From NCBI GenBank assembly GCA_052035645.1, contig JBPOHK010000094.1, positions 1 through 64,000 on the forward strand: a stretch of 64,000 bases of DNA. The letters are read 5' to 3'. The translations under genes and the position numbers were made by a program. The DNA is from RPQJ01 sp052035645. GTDB lineage: Bacteria > Pseudomonadota > Gammaproteobacteria > Steroidobacterales > Steroidobacteraceae. A model generated the notes under the pieces. The model ran no database searches. It saw only the letters and a list, made by a program, of their open reading frames with translations, and was not told where the DNA came from. Positions 34,626 to 43,691 of this stretch are shown in pieces (position 1 is the first letter of the stretch; each line of letters starts with the position of its first letter).

Positions 34626-35284
34626 GGGCAAGATTGCAGACTCATGCGATGCCATTGCTGTGCGAGCCACATGATGTGCGTTGCTGCGGTGCGATAACCA
34701 CATGGCACTTGTTCTCCGATCTGCCTGACTGTGCAAGTCCGGCATTTCCCGACACCCGGATCGCCGGGATGACGTTCAGGCAGCCGTTGGCAGCGGCTCG
34801 CTGACCTGCTCGGTAGGGACGACTTCGGGGATCACGTCGACGCTGAGTGCTTCCTACAACGCCTGAGCCGGCGTGCGGCCCTTCAGCCGGTAGCCCTGGC
34901 GGCTACGCTCTAGATTGTAGTAGCGCAGGAAGCGATCGAGGTCGCGCTGGATCTCGTCGGTGCCGATGTACCAGGTCTGCCGACCCTACACGCGGAAGCA
35001 CTCATCGAGCAGCGCGCGGTTCATGCGCTCGACGAAGCTGAACCGCGCCGGATTTCCCGGAGCCAGTTGGGGCCCGCTTCTTTCCCCGATACCGGGTTCT
35101 CCGGTCCGTTCTGAGTGAGGGTCGCGAAATAGCGTACGGAGGGTTCCCGGGGAGCCGTGGCACAAGGCTCTTGCAGGTACCTGCGCCCCTCCCGGCGCGA
35201 CAGGATGGCAGCGGCGAACCCTTTCCGTGCCGGGTCGAATGAGGCAAAGTTCACGACCAAGAATCCTTCCCTAGGTGTGTACCG
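34626..35284. other. Non-coding stretch flanking the transposase remnant
   Basis: From the immunity gene stop to the next gene at 35285 only the transposase remnant is recognisable. 34626-34775 carries nothing supported. 35041-35284 is also non-coding; it contains a perfect 12-bp palindrome GCAGGTACCTGC at 35173-35184. No terminal inverted repeats of an intact element were found. Confidence 0.6.
34776..35040 (-). pseudogene. Decayed transposase C-terminal remnant (IS3/IS481 superfamily)
   Basis: Reading the minus strand gives SFVERMNRALLDECFRV, stop, GRQTWYIGTDEIQRDL..., then YNLERSRQGYRLKGRTPAQAL, stop, and a tail ending PLPTAA before TGA at 34776-34778. This is the end of the DDE integrase core: FVERMNR, then YN..R..GY...GRTP. 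In-frame TAG codons at 34986-34988 and 34854-34856 break it, and homology stops at about 35040, where the DDE domain's first two acidic residues would be upstream. Only the C-terminal third remains and it is not functional. It marks past insertion beside the RHS island. Confidence 0.8.
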
Positions 35285-37096
35285 ATGCGCAGACTTGCCT
35301 GGCTGCCGGGCCTCGCGGCCCTGTTCCTGATCGCCTGCACCGCCACGCAGAAGCCGGCGGTCGCGCCGGCGGCGGCCCCCGCCCCGACCGCGGCTAGCGA
35401 GTCCGCGCGCCTCGGCCAGGTGGTCGACGCCTACTTCGAGGACCTGCTGCGCCTCAACCCGATGCTCGCCACCTCGATCGGCGACCCGCGCTACAACGAC
35501 CGCTACGTCGTGGGCATCGCCCCCGCGGTGCGCGCGGAACGCGAGCAGTTCGAACGCGACTACCTGGCGCGCATCGGGCAGGTCGACCGCAGCGCGCTGC
35601 CGGAGGCCGACCGTCTCACCTACGACGTGTTCAAGTCCGGCCGCGAGCGGGAGATCGCCGGCTACCGCTTCCGCGACGACCTGATCCCGCTCAATCAGTT
35701 CTACTCGGTGCCGAACAGCTTCGCGCAGCTCGGGTCGGGCACCGGCATGCAGCCGTTCAAGACGGTCAAGGACTACGAGGATTTCCTCAAGCGCATGGAC
35801 GGTTTCGTCGCCTGGACGGACCAGGCCATCGTCAACATGCGCGAGGGCGTGAAGCTGGGTTACACGCTGCCGCGCGTGCTCACCGAGCGCGTGCTGCCGC
35901 AGCTCGACGCGCACATCGTCGCGCAGCCGGAGGACTCGCTCTACTGGGGGCCGATCCGCAAGCTGCCGGCCGAGTTCGCGGCCGCCGACCGCGAACGGCT
36001 GACGGCGGCCTACCGCGCCGCGATCGAGACGAAGATCGTGCCGTCGTACCGCAAGCTGCGCGACTACATGCGCGACGAGTACCTGCCGAAGTGCCGCACC
36101 ACGGTCGGCATGGACGCGCTGCCGGACGGCAAGGCCTGGTACGAATACCGCGTGCGCGAGATCACCACCACGGACTACACGCCGGCCCGGATCCACGAGA
36201 TCGGCCTCGCGGAGGTCGCGCGCATCCACGCCGAGATCCGCGGCGTGATGGCCAAGGTCGGCTTCAAGGGCAGTCTCGACGAGTTCTTCCGCTACCTGAA
36301 CGCCGATCCGCAGTTCTTCTTCGCCGACAAGGAAACGCTGATCGCCGGCTACGACGACATCCGCAAGCGCGTGAACCCGCAGCTGCCGAAGCTGTTCGAG
36401 GTCCTGCCGAAGGCGGATTACGAGGTGCGCGCGGTCGAGCCCTTCCGCGAGAAGAGCGCGGCGGGCGGCCAGTACCAGGCGGCGAGCGAGGACGGCACCC
36501 GCCCGGGCATCTTCTACGCGAACACCTACGACCTGAAGGCGCGTCCGAAGTGGGCGATGGAAGCGCTGTCGCTGCACGAGGCGAACCCGGGCCACCACTT
36601 CCAGATCTCGATCCAGCGCGAGCAGAAGGAGCTGCCGCGGTTCCGGCGCTTCGGCGGCTACACTGCCTACAGCGAGGGTTGGGCGCTCTACGCCGAGTCG
36701 CTCGGGCCCGACCTCGGCCTGTACACCGACCCGTACCAGTACTTCGGCCGCCTCGAGGGCGAGCTGTTCCGCGCGATCCGGCTGGTGGTCGACACCGGCC
36801 TGCACTCGAAGGGCTGGACCCGCGAGCAGGCGCTCGACTACATCGTCGCCAACAGCGCCACCAGCGAGGCGCGCCGCGTCGCGGAGACCGAGCGCTACAT
36901 CGCGATCCCCGGCCAGGCACTCGCCTACAAGATCGGCCAGCTGAAGATCAGCGAGTTGCGTGCCCGCGCCGAACGCGAGCTCGGCCCGAAGTTCGACCTG
37001 CGCAGGTTCCACACCGTGGTATTGATCAACGGCGCGCTCCCGCTCGACGTGCTCGAGGCGAACGTGGACCGCTGGATCGCGGCCCAGCGCGGCTGA
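35285..37096 (+). CDS. DUF885 family lipoprotein (putative metallo-hydrolase)
   Basis: 603 residues. Lipoprotein signal with lipobox FLIAC (Cys18), then an alanine/proline linker. The rest is the helical DUF885 fold, related to M32-like/oligoendopeptidase folds. The signature LHEANPGHHFQ (from about residue 430) is an HExxxGHH metal-binding motif, and the later GYTAYSEGWALYAESL segment supplies a further Glu. Probably zinc-dependent hydrolysis of peptides or other periplasmic substrates, though no member has a firm substrate here. Start ATG 35285. An operon of peptidases follows 27 bp downstream. Confidence 0.85.
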   Translation: MRRLAWLPGLAALFLIACTATQKPAVAPAAAPAPTAASESARLGQVVDAYFEDLLRLNPMLATSIGDPRYNDRYVVGIAPAVRAEREQFERDYLARIGQVDRSALPEADRLTYDVFKSGREREIAGYRFRDDLIPLNQFYSVPNSFAQLGSGTGMQPFKTVKDYEDFLKRMDGFVAWTDQAIVNMREGVKLGYTLPRVLTERVLPQLDAHIVAQPEDSLYWGPIRKLPAEFAAADRERLTAAYRAAIETKIVPSYRKLRDYMRDEYLPKCRTTVGMDALPDGKAWYEYRVREITTTDYTPARIHEIGLAEVARIHAEIRGVMAKVGFKGSLDEFFRYLNADPQFFFADKETLIAGYDDIRKRVNPQLPKLFEVLPKADYEVRAVEPFREKSAAGGQYQAASEDGTRPGIFYANTYDLKARPKWAMEALSLHEANPGHHFQISIQREQKELPRFRRFGGYTAYSEGWALYAESLGPDLGLYTDPYQYFGRLEGELFRAIRLVVDTGLHSKGWTREQALDYIVANSATSEARRVAETERYIAIPGQALAYKIGQLKISELRARAERELGPKFDLRRFHTVVLINGALPLDVLEANVDRWIAAQRG

Positions 37097-37123
37097 CCCG
37101 CACTCGTGCCCAGAGGAGGCTGC

Positions 37124-38491
37124 ATGACCCGAACGAATCCTGCCTTGCACCTGTGCCGCCGCCTCGCGCTGGCGGCGCTGGTGCTGGCCGCTCCGCTCGC
37201 GACCGCCGCGTCGCTGCCCGGCGCCGACCAGATCGTCGCGAAGACCCTGCCGAACGGCCTGAAGATCGTCGTCTGGCCCGACAAGGACATCCCGAACGTC
37301 GCGATGTACACGTTCTACCGGGTCGGCAGCCGCAACGAGCGGCCGGGCATCACCGGCATCTCGCACTTCTTCGAGCACATGATGTTCAACGGCACCTCGA
37401 CGCGCCCGCCGGGCGAGTTCGACCGCGTCATGGAGGCGAACGGCGGCCGCAACAACGCCTACACCAGCTCCGACGTGACGGTGTACCAGAACTGGTTCCC
37501 GTCGTCGGCCACCGAGCTGATCTTCGACCTCGAGGCCGACCGCATGCGCAACCTCGACTTCAACCCGGAGAAGGTCGAGAGCGAGCGGCAGGTCGTGTAC
37601 TCCGAGCGGCGCTCGTCGATCGACAACGACAACCTGGGCACGCTCGCCGAGCAGATGCAGGCGACGGCCTTCGTCGCGCACCCCTACCAGATCCCGACCA
37701 TCGGCTGGCCGTCGGACATCGAGGGCTGGAAGGTCCAGGACCTCAAGGACTACTACACCGAGTACTACGCACCGAACAACGCGACCATGTTCGTGGTCGG
37801 CGACGTGAGCCCGGACGCCGTCTTCCGGCTCGCCGACCGCTACCTGGCGGGCATCCAGGCCCAGCCCGCGCCGGAGCCCGTCACGACGAAGGAGCCGCCG
37901 CAGCTCGGCGAACGCCGCATCCGCATCGTGCGCGAGGCCCAGACACCCATCGTCGCCATGGCCTGGCACTCGGGGGCCGCCACGGACCGCTCGAACCGCG
38001 TGATGGAAGTGCTCCTCTCCATCCTCGGTTCCGGCGACTCGTCGCGACTGCACCAGCGGCTGGTGGAGCGCGAGCAGGCGGCGGTCGAGATCGGCACGGC
38101 GCTGGACCAGGGGTTCGACCCGGGCCTCGCCTGGATCTACGCCATCGTGCCCCCGGGCGGCGATCCGGCGCGCACCGAGCGCCTGATCGACGAGGAGATC
38201 GCGCGCATGGCGAAGGAAGGGCCGACCCCGGCCGAGCTCGCCAAGGCCCGCAACCAGGTGCTGTCGTCGTTCTGGCACGGCCTCGAGACCATCAGCGGCA
38301 AGGCCCAGGCGCTCGGCACGTTCGAGGTGTTCCAGGGCGACTATCACAAGCTCTTCGACCTGCCGGCCGAGTACGAGGGCATCACCGCCGACGACCTGAA
38401 GCAGGTCGCGGCACAGGTCCTGTCGGCCGACAATCGCACGGTGGGCGTGCTCGTCCCGAAGGCGGACGGCGCGCAGGGAGGTGCGCAATGA
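37124..38491 (+). CDS. Exported M16 metallopeptidase (catalytic subunit)
   Basis: 455 residues from ATG 37124 (AGGAGG six bases before). Sec signal 1-29. Zinc site HFFEH: His81, Glu84, His85; the third ligand lies in the RQVVYSERRS region. Single-module M16B peptidase, about the usual half-length. The last codon region overlaps the start of the next gene, which is the matching non-catalytic module; the pair would form a heterodimer. Processes peptides in the periplasm. Confidence 0.92.
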   Translation: MTRTNPALHLCRRLALAALVLAAPLATAASLPGADQIVAKTLPNGLKIVVWPDKDIPNVAMYTFYRVGSRNERPGITGISHFFEHMMFNGTSTRPPGEFDRVMEANGGRNNAYTSSDVTVYQNWFPSSATELIFDLEADRMRNLDFNPEKVESERQVVYSERRSSIDNDNLGTLAEQMQATAFVAHPYQIPTIGWPSDIEGWKVQDLKDYYTEYYAPNNATMFVVGDVSPDAVFRLADRYLAGIQAQPAPEPVTTKEPPQLGERRIRIVREAQTPIVAMAWHSGAATDRSNRVMEVLLSILGSGDSSRLHQRLVEREQAAVEIGTALDQGFDPGLAWIYAIVPPGGDPARTERLIDEEIARMAKEGPTPAELAKARNQVLSSFWHGLETISGKAQALGTFEVFQGDYHKLFDLPAEYEGITADDLKQVAAQVLSADNRTVGVLVPKADGAQGGAQ

Positions 38492-39912
38492 ACGCGTTCA
38501 GGCGATACGCGGCCGCCGCTCTCGCGGCCTGCGCCCTCGCGGCCGGCGCGGCGCGCGCCGAGGGTCCGGCCGGCGTGCAACTGCCGAAATTCGAGCGCGT
38601 GACGCTGCCCGGCGGCACGCAGCTCCTGCTGATGGAGAAGCACGACACGCCGCTGGTGGCGCTCTCCGCCGTGATCCCGGGCGGCGCCCTCGGCGATGCG
38701 CCGGGACGCGAAGGCACGGCCTCCTTGTTCGCCGACCTCATCCAGAAAGGCGCGGGTCCGCGCGATGCCGCGCAGTTCGCCGAGGCGGTCGAGAGCGTCG
38801 GCGGCGCGCTGAGTGCCGGGGCGGACACCGAGGGCATCAACGTCTCGGCCAGCTTCATGGCGCGGGACGTCGACCTGATGATCGAGCTGGTCGGCGATGT
38901 GCTGCAACGGCCGCGTCTTTCGGCGGAGGAGTTCGAGAAGGTTCGTTCGCTCGCCGTGCAGTCGATCGCTGCCGCCAAGGACTCGGATCCGCGCGCGCTC
39001 ATCGGCGAGTACGGCGATGCCTGGCTCTTCCACGGCCACCCCTACGGCCGGCCGGTCGGCGGCAGCGAGAGCTCGCTGGCGCAGGTGACGCTCGACGACG
39101 TGCGCAGCTACTACGCCGCGCAGGTGGGCGGCGACCGCCTCATCCTCGCCGTGGTCGGCGATTTCCGGACGGCCGAGATGAAGCGCAAGCTGGTGGCGGC
39201 CTTCGGCCGGTGGCGCGCCGCGGGCGCGGCGATCCCCATCGCGCCGCCGCCGGACGCCTGGCAGGGTCGTCGGGTGCTGCTGGTGGACAAGCCGGGCGCG
39301 ACCCAGACGTACTTCTGGCTGGGCAGCGTCGGCGCCAGCCGCACCGACCCGGCGCGCACGGCGCAGGCGGTCGTCAACACGGTCTTCGGCGGCAGCTTCA
39401 CCTCGATGCTGAACACCGAGCTGCGCGTGAAGAGCGGCCTCACCTACGGCGCGGGCTCGACCTTCAGCCGTGCCCGGCAACCGGCCTCGTTCAGCATCCG
39501 CTCCTACACGCAGACGGAGAAGACCGTCGAGGCGATCGACCTCGCGCTCGCGACGCTCGAGCGCCTGCACCGCGACGGGCTGGACGCGGCGGCCCTCGCC
39601 GGCTCGAAGCAGTACCTGCTGGGCCAGTTCCCGCCGACGCTCGAGACGAACGCACAGCTCGCGAGCCGGCTCACGGACCTCGCCTTCTACGCGCTCGGCC
39701 CGGAGGACGTGGACGGCTATGCGACGCGCGTGGCCGCCGTCGACGCGGAGGCGGTGAAGTCCGTCATCGGCCGCAGTTTCCCGCCGCCCGGCAACCTCGC
39801 CATCGTGCTGATCGGTGACGCCGCGAAGATCGGCGAGGCGGTGGGCAAGTACGGCCCGGTCACGCGCATGTCGCTCGGCGATCCGACCTACTACCCCGCC
39901 GAGCCGAAGTGA
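38488..39912 (+). CDS. Exported M16-like protein lacking the zinc motif
   Basis: 474 residues. Sec signal 1-24. M16 fold with ERVTLPGGTQLLLMEKHDTPLVALSAVIPGGAL at the start and VFGGSFTSMLNTELRVKSGLTYGAGS in the C-terminal half. Where the catalytic module has HxxEH, this has SLFADLI (residues 79-85), so it cannot bind zinc. ATGA overlap (38488-38491) with the catalytic gene. Expected to be the structural partner that helps bind substrate. Confidence 0.9.
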   Translation: MNAFRRYAAAALAACALAAGAARAEGPAGVQLPKFERVTLPGGTQLLLMEKHDTPLVALSAVIPGGALGDAPGREGTASLFADLIQKGAGPRDAAQFAEAVESVGGALSAGADTEGINVSASFMARDVDLMIELVGDVLQRPRLSAEEFEKVRSLAVQSIAAAKDSDPRALIGEYGDAWLFHGHPYGRPVGGSESSLAQVTLDDVRSYYAAQVGGDRLILAVVGDFRTAEMKRKLVAAFGRWRAAGAAIPIAPPPDAWQGRRVLLVDKPGATQTYFWLGSVGASRTDPARTAQAVVNTVFGGSFTSMLNTELRVKSGLTYGAGSTFSRARQPASFSIRSYTQTEKTVEAIDLALATLERLHRDGLDAAALAGSKQYLLGQFPPTLETNAQLASRLTDLAFYALGPEDVDGYATRVAAVDAEAVKSVIGRSFPPPGNLAIVLIGDAAKIGEAVGKYGPVTRMSLGDPTYYPAEPK

Positions 39913-40565
39913 CGGGTCGCCGGGCGCTGCTGGCGGGCGCCACCGGCCTCGTGGGCGGCGAGTGCCTGCGCCGGCTCGTCGCGAGCGAAGCATACGCGCG
40001 CGTGACGGTCGTGGCCCGCCGCGATCCCGGCGGTGTCGCGCGGCACCCGAAGGTGCGCCTGCTGATCGGCGACCTCGGGGCGATGGAATCGTTCGGCGAC
40101 GCGCTCGCCGCCGACGACGTCTTCTGCGCGCTCGGCACGACGATCCGCAAGGCCGGTTCGCAGGAGCGCTTCCGGCAGGTGGACCAGGCGTACCCGCTGC
40201 AGCTGGCCCGACTTTCGCGCAGCGCCGGTGCGCGACATTTCTCGCTCGTCAGCGCGCTCGGGGCGGACCCGGAGTCGCGCGTGTTCTACTCGCGGGTCAA
40301 GGGCGAGGTCGAGCAGTCGCTGCGGGCGATGGGCTGGCCGAGCCTCGTCATCCTGCGTCCCTCGCTCATCGCGGGCGAGCGCGCCGAGTCGCGTCCGCTC
40401 GAGCGCCTCGCCGGGCATGCGTTGCGGTTCGCCCCGGCGACGTGGCGACCCGTGGCCGCGGCGGACATCGCGTCGGCCATGGTCGCGACCGCGCTCGATG
40501 CGCCGCCCGGGGTGACGGTCATCGAGTCGCGGGACATCCCGCGCGCCGGCTCAGCGTCCGCCTGA
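39909..40565 (+). CDS. NAD(P)H-binding protein (atypical SDR, HTATIP2/YbjT-like)
   Basis: 218 residues. Rossmann motif ALLAGATGLVGGECL near residues 6-20; then RVTVVARR, DDVFCALGTTIRKAGSQERFRQVDQAYPLQLARL and HFSLVSALGADPESRVFYSRVKGEVE, a pattern seen in HTATIP2-like and YbjT-like atypical SDRs. The catalytic Tyr/Lys of classical SDRs is here YSRVK. Start is GTG 39909, in a GTGA overlap with the M16 stop. Its stop overlaps the convergent cytochrome gene by 15 bp. Role unclear; quinone or flavin reductase has been proposed for relatives. Confidence 0.8.
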   Translation: MTGRRALLAGATGLVGGECLRRLVASEAYARVTVVARRDPGGVARHPKVRLLIGDLGAMESFGDALAADDVFCALGTTIRKAGSQERFRQVDQAYPLQLARLSRSAGARHFSLVSALGADPESRVFYSRVKGEVEQSLRAMGWPSLVILRPSLIAGERAESRPLERLAGHALRFAPATWRPVAAADIASAMVATALDAPPGVTVIESRDIPRAGSASA

Positions 40566-42887
40566 GGGAGCCCCGGCCGGATCGAGCTTCCGCAGGCGCA
40601 GATCGTAGCGACGGGCGGCCTCCGCGTGACCGGCCTCGGCGTTGAGCGCCACCAGCGCGCTCAGCACGTCGCGGTCGGCCGGCGCACGCGCGAGGGCGCG
40701 CTCCAGCCAGCGCAGGGCCTCCGTCGTGCGGCCCACGGAGTGCAGCGCCACGGCGTGCACGTAGGCGAGACGCGCGTTGTCCGGCGCCAGGGCGGCCGCA
40801 CGGGCGAGCTCGGGCAGCGCCTCGGGCAGGCGCTGCTGGCGCACCAGCGACAGGCCCAGCGCATGGTGGAGCGACGGATCGTCGGGCGAGGCCTTCAGCC
40901 CGTCGCGCAGGATCCGCTCCGCGTCGGGCTCGCGGCCCTGCGTGCGCAACAGGTCCGCGAGGTTCACCCAGGCCGGCACGAAGCGCTCGTCCAGCGCGAG
41001 CGCCGCGCGGAACTCCGCCTCGGCGGCGGCGAACTCGCCGCGCTCGCCGAAGTAGCCGCCGAGGTTCGTGCGGTTCTCGGGGCGGTCCGCGTTGAATCTC
41101 TCGGCCGCCACGTAGTCCGCCGCGGCCCGCGCGAACGTCGCGCCGGCGTCCGGGCCGAGTGCCGCCGGGGGCAGGGCGGCCAGCGTCCGCGCGGCCTCCA
41201 TGCGCACGACTCGTGACGGGTCCGCCAGCCGCGGGATCACCGCCCGGCGCTCGGCCGGCGGCAACGACTGGTAGACCTCCAGCGCGCCGAGGCGCACGAG
41301 CGGGCTCGGGTCCTCGAGCGCCGCCTCGGCGGCGAGCAGCGAGTTCTCGCCCGGCCAGGCGGCGAGGCGCGACAGCGCCGATGCCCGCGCGATCGCCGAT
41401 TCGCCGTCGTTGGCGACGACCTGCGTCAGCTCGAGGGTCGCCGGCCGGCCCGCGTCGCTCGCGGCGAAGGCCTCGGCGAAGCCCTGGTAACCCGTCTTCG
41501 GCTCCGGGTAGCGCTTGCGCACCTCGGCGGCGGCCCATTGCGGCGAGCGGTCGCGGTGACAGTCGTTGCAGGCATTCGGCACCCCGAGCGTCGCCGTGAG
41601 GTCCGGACGCGGGATGCGGAAGCTGTGGTCGTGGCGCGGGTCGACCACCATGTAGGTCGTCGTGCGCATGTGGCAGTCGGTGCAGGCCGATCCGTCGCCC
41701 CCCGCCGGGTGGAAATGATGCGCGGGCGCGGCGTACCTGGTGGCGAGATGGCACTGCGCGCAGAGCGCATCGCCCGCCGCCCGCGGCTTGCCGTCGTGCG
41801 GGTCGTGGCAGTCGCTGCACGTGACGCCCTGCGCATGCATGCGGCTCGAGAGGAAGGAGCCCCAGTCGTAGACCTCGTCGCGCTGCTGGCCGTCCGGGTG
41901 ATAGAGCCCCGCGGTGAGCAGCGCCGGCCGGTAGTGGTCGGTGAACGGCTCGCCGGCCCGGTCGGCGTCGGAGAACTGGCCGCGGCGCGCATGGCACTGC
42001 GCGCAGGTCCCGATCTCGCGGTCGGTGCTGCGCGGCGCGCTGCGGCGCGCGTTGCCTGTGGCCGGGTCGATGGTCCAGCGCACGCCCTTGCGTTCGTCGA
42101 GCGCGACGGCGAGGGCACCGTCGGTGGGCTTCGTGCCCGATTTGCGGGCCGCCTCCGCGGCCCGTACGTGCCCCGAGCCCGGGCCGTGGCAGGCCTCGCA
42201 ACCGACGCTGATCTCGGCGTAGGTCGTGCGGTACGCATCGGTCGCGGCGTCGTAGTTCTTGCGCACCCGCGTCGAGTGGCAGTCGGCGCACATGTAGTTC
42301 CAGTTCTGCTGGCGCCGCGACCAGTGCAGCTCGTCGCGCGGATCGATGCGCTCGCCGGGGTAGAGCGTGAACCAGCGCTGCCCGCCCTCGGCGGTCGGCC
42401 GCGCGTCCCACGCCACGGTGAACGCCTGCACGTGCCCGCGGGGCAGTTCGACGAGGTACTGCTGCAGCGGGTACACGCCGAACACGTGGCGGACCTCGAA
42501 TTCTCCGGTGCCGCCGTCCGGGCCCTCGGTGCGGATGAAATGCCGGCCGTCGCGACGGAAGAACTCGGTGGTCACGCCGTCGGCCGTGTACCGGGCGTCG
42601 TCGAAGTCGCCGAGCACGGTCCCGTCGCTGGCCGGCTGCATCGCCACCGCATGCTGCGAGCCCTGCCAGCGCCGGTACGCCTCGGCGTGGCATTGCGCGC
42701 AGGCCGCCGACCCGACGTAGTCCTGCGGCCGGGCCGCATCCGCGGTGCCGGCCGGCGCAGGGGACGCCGCGCCGGTCGGTGCGCGGCCGCGCAGCGCCAG
42801 GGCCAGCACGACGGCCAGGGCGAGCGCCGCGACGACCAGCAGTGCGTTGCGACCGAGGCGGGGGCCGGCCGGGGGCGTCGAACTCAT
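40551..42887 (-). CDS. Octaheme c-type cytochrome with HEAT-like and TPR C-terminal region
   Basis: 778 residues. N-terminal membrane anchor (about 11-32). Eight CxxCH heme sites: CAQCH, CADCH, CEACH, CAQCH, CSDCH, CAQCH, CTDCH and CNDCH. This spread fits the cytochrome c554/NapC-like multiheme pattern. The second half has HEAT-like repeats (PLVRLGALEVYQSLPP; PSRVVRMEAARTLAALPP) and then TPRs (NRTNLGGYFGERGEFAAAEAEFRAALALDERFVPAWVNLADLL...). The protein lies in the periplasm. Probable role is electron transfer inside a protein complex. Start ATG 42887; the frame to 43013 extends into the divergent promoter and is not used. Confidence 0.9.
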   Translation of the reverse strand: MSSTPPAGPRLGRNALLVVAALALAVVLALALRGRAPTGAASPAPAGTADAARPQDYVGSAACAQCHAEAYRRWQGSQHAVAMQPASDGTVLGDFDDARYTADGVTTEFFRRDGRHFIRTEGPDGGTGEFEVRHVFGVYPLQQYLVELPRGHVQAFTVAWDARPTAEGGQRWFTLYPGERIDPRDELHWSRRQQNWNYMCADCHSTRVRKNYDAATDAYRTTYAEISVGCEACHGPGSGHVRAAEAARKSGTKPTDGALAVALDERKGVRWTIDPATGNARRSAPRSTDREIGTCAQCHARRGQFSDADRAGEPFTDHYRPALLTAGLYHPDGQQRDEVYDWGSFLSSRMHAQGVTCSDCHDPHDGKPRAAGDALCAQCHLATRYAAPAHHFHPAGGDGSACTDCHMRTTTYMVVDPRHDHSFRIPRPDLTATLGVPNACNDCHRDRSPQWAAAEVRKRYPEPKTGYQGFAEAFAASDAGRPATLELTQVVANDGESAIARASALSRLAAWPGENSLLAAEAALEDPSPLVRLGALEVYQSLPPAERRAVIPRLADPSRVVRMEAARTLAALPPAALGPDAGATFARAAADYVAAERFNADRPENRTNLGGYFGERGEFAAAEAEFRAALALDERFVPAWVNLADLLRTQGREPDAERILRDGLKASPDDPSLHHALGLSLVRQQRLPEALPELARAAALAPDNARLAYVHAVALHSVGRTTEALRWLERALARAPADRDVLSALVALNAEAGHAEAARRYDLRLRKLDPAGAPSGGR

Positions 42888-43011
42888 GGGTGCGCGGTCC
42901 AGGGGCAGGGAGGCCCATTCTGCTTGCCGCCCGGGGCGATTGACAGCCTGTCGGCGAAACCCTCCAATTGCGCCCTGCTCCCGGCGGGAGCCACAGACAG
43001 GAGACCCGGAC

Positions 43012-43683
43012 ATGAAGAATCAAGTTGCGATGCGCGCCTTGCTGGCAGGCTGCGCCGCCCTGCTCGTCGCCACCGGCGCCGCGGCCGCGAAGCCGCCCCA
43101 GAGCTGGGACGGCCTCGAGCTGACCCGGAAGAAGGGCCTCGACCTCGTCTACGTGCGCCCGGACGTGCAGTTCAAGGCGTACCAGGACGTGGTCATCGAC
43201 GGGCTGGAGGTGGCGTTCGACAAGGACTGGAACCCGAACTCCGACGTGCGCAGCACCTCCCGGCGCCTGACCACCGAGGACATCCAGCACATCCGCGACG
43301 ACATGGTCACCGAGTTCCGCAAGGTGTTCGTCGAGGAACTCGCGAAGGGCGGCTACAAGGTGGTCGAGCAGCCGGGCGAGAACACGCTGCGCGTCAGCCC
43401 CGGGCTCGCCGACGTGTACATCAACGCCCCCGACCGAATGGAGGCGGGCCGGGTCACGACCTACACGACCGACGCCGGCCGCATGACGCTCGTCATGGAA
43501 CTGCGCGACGGTCCCACGAATCAGCTGCTGGCGCGGGTCATCGACCAGAAGGTCGGTTCCGACTCGGGCTTCGCGCAGGTGAGCAATTCGGTGACCAACT
43601 CCGCGGAGTTCCGCCGCATGGTCCGCGCCTGGGCCCAGCGGCTGGTCAAGGGCCTCGACAAGGTCAACGGCAAGGAAGGCTGA
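43012..43683 (+). CDS. DUF3313 family exported protein
   Basis: 223 residues. Sec signal about 1-25 (ending ATGAAAA); no lipobox is present (LLAGCAAL is early, but Cys15 could be one: LAGC). Mature protein has the DUF3313 arrangement, WDGLELTRKKGLDLVYVRPDVQFKAYQDVVIDGLEVAFDKDW, then helices around VTEFRKVFVEELAKGGYKVVEQPGENTLRV. Unknown function, found in envelope contexts. ATG 43012 follows GGAGACCC. Nine bp ahead of the following outer-membrane protein gene. Confidence 0.8.
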   Translation: MKNQVAMRALLAGCAALLVATGAAAAKPPQSWDGLELTRKKGLDLVYVRPDVQFKAYQDVVIDGLEVAFDKDWNPNSDVRSTSRRLTTEDIQHIRDDMVTEFRKVFVEELAKGGYKVVEQPGENTLRVSPGLADVYINAPDRMEAGRVTTYTTDAGRMTLVMELRDGPTNQLLARVIDQKVGSDSGFAQVSNSVTNSAEFRRMVRAWAQRLVKGLDKVNGKEG

Positions 43684-43691
43684 GTCACGTC

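Noticed and set aside
34626..35284. Intact insertion sequence
   Set aside because: No complete transposase, no paired terminal repeats and in-frame stops in the remnant.
36091..38487. Open frame of about 800 codons on + strand through the DUF885 and M16 genes
   Set aside because: Arginine/alanine/proline-rich shadow frame of high-GC genes; the true genes have signal peptides and motifs in another frame. Only its end (38488-39912) is a real gene.
41538..43691. Long + strand frame opposite the octaheme cytochrome
   Set aside because: Antisense of eight CxxCH motifs; low-complexity composition, no family. Only the last part (43692-44438) is a gene.
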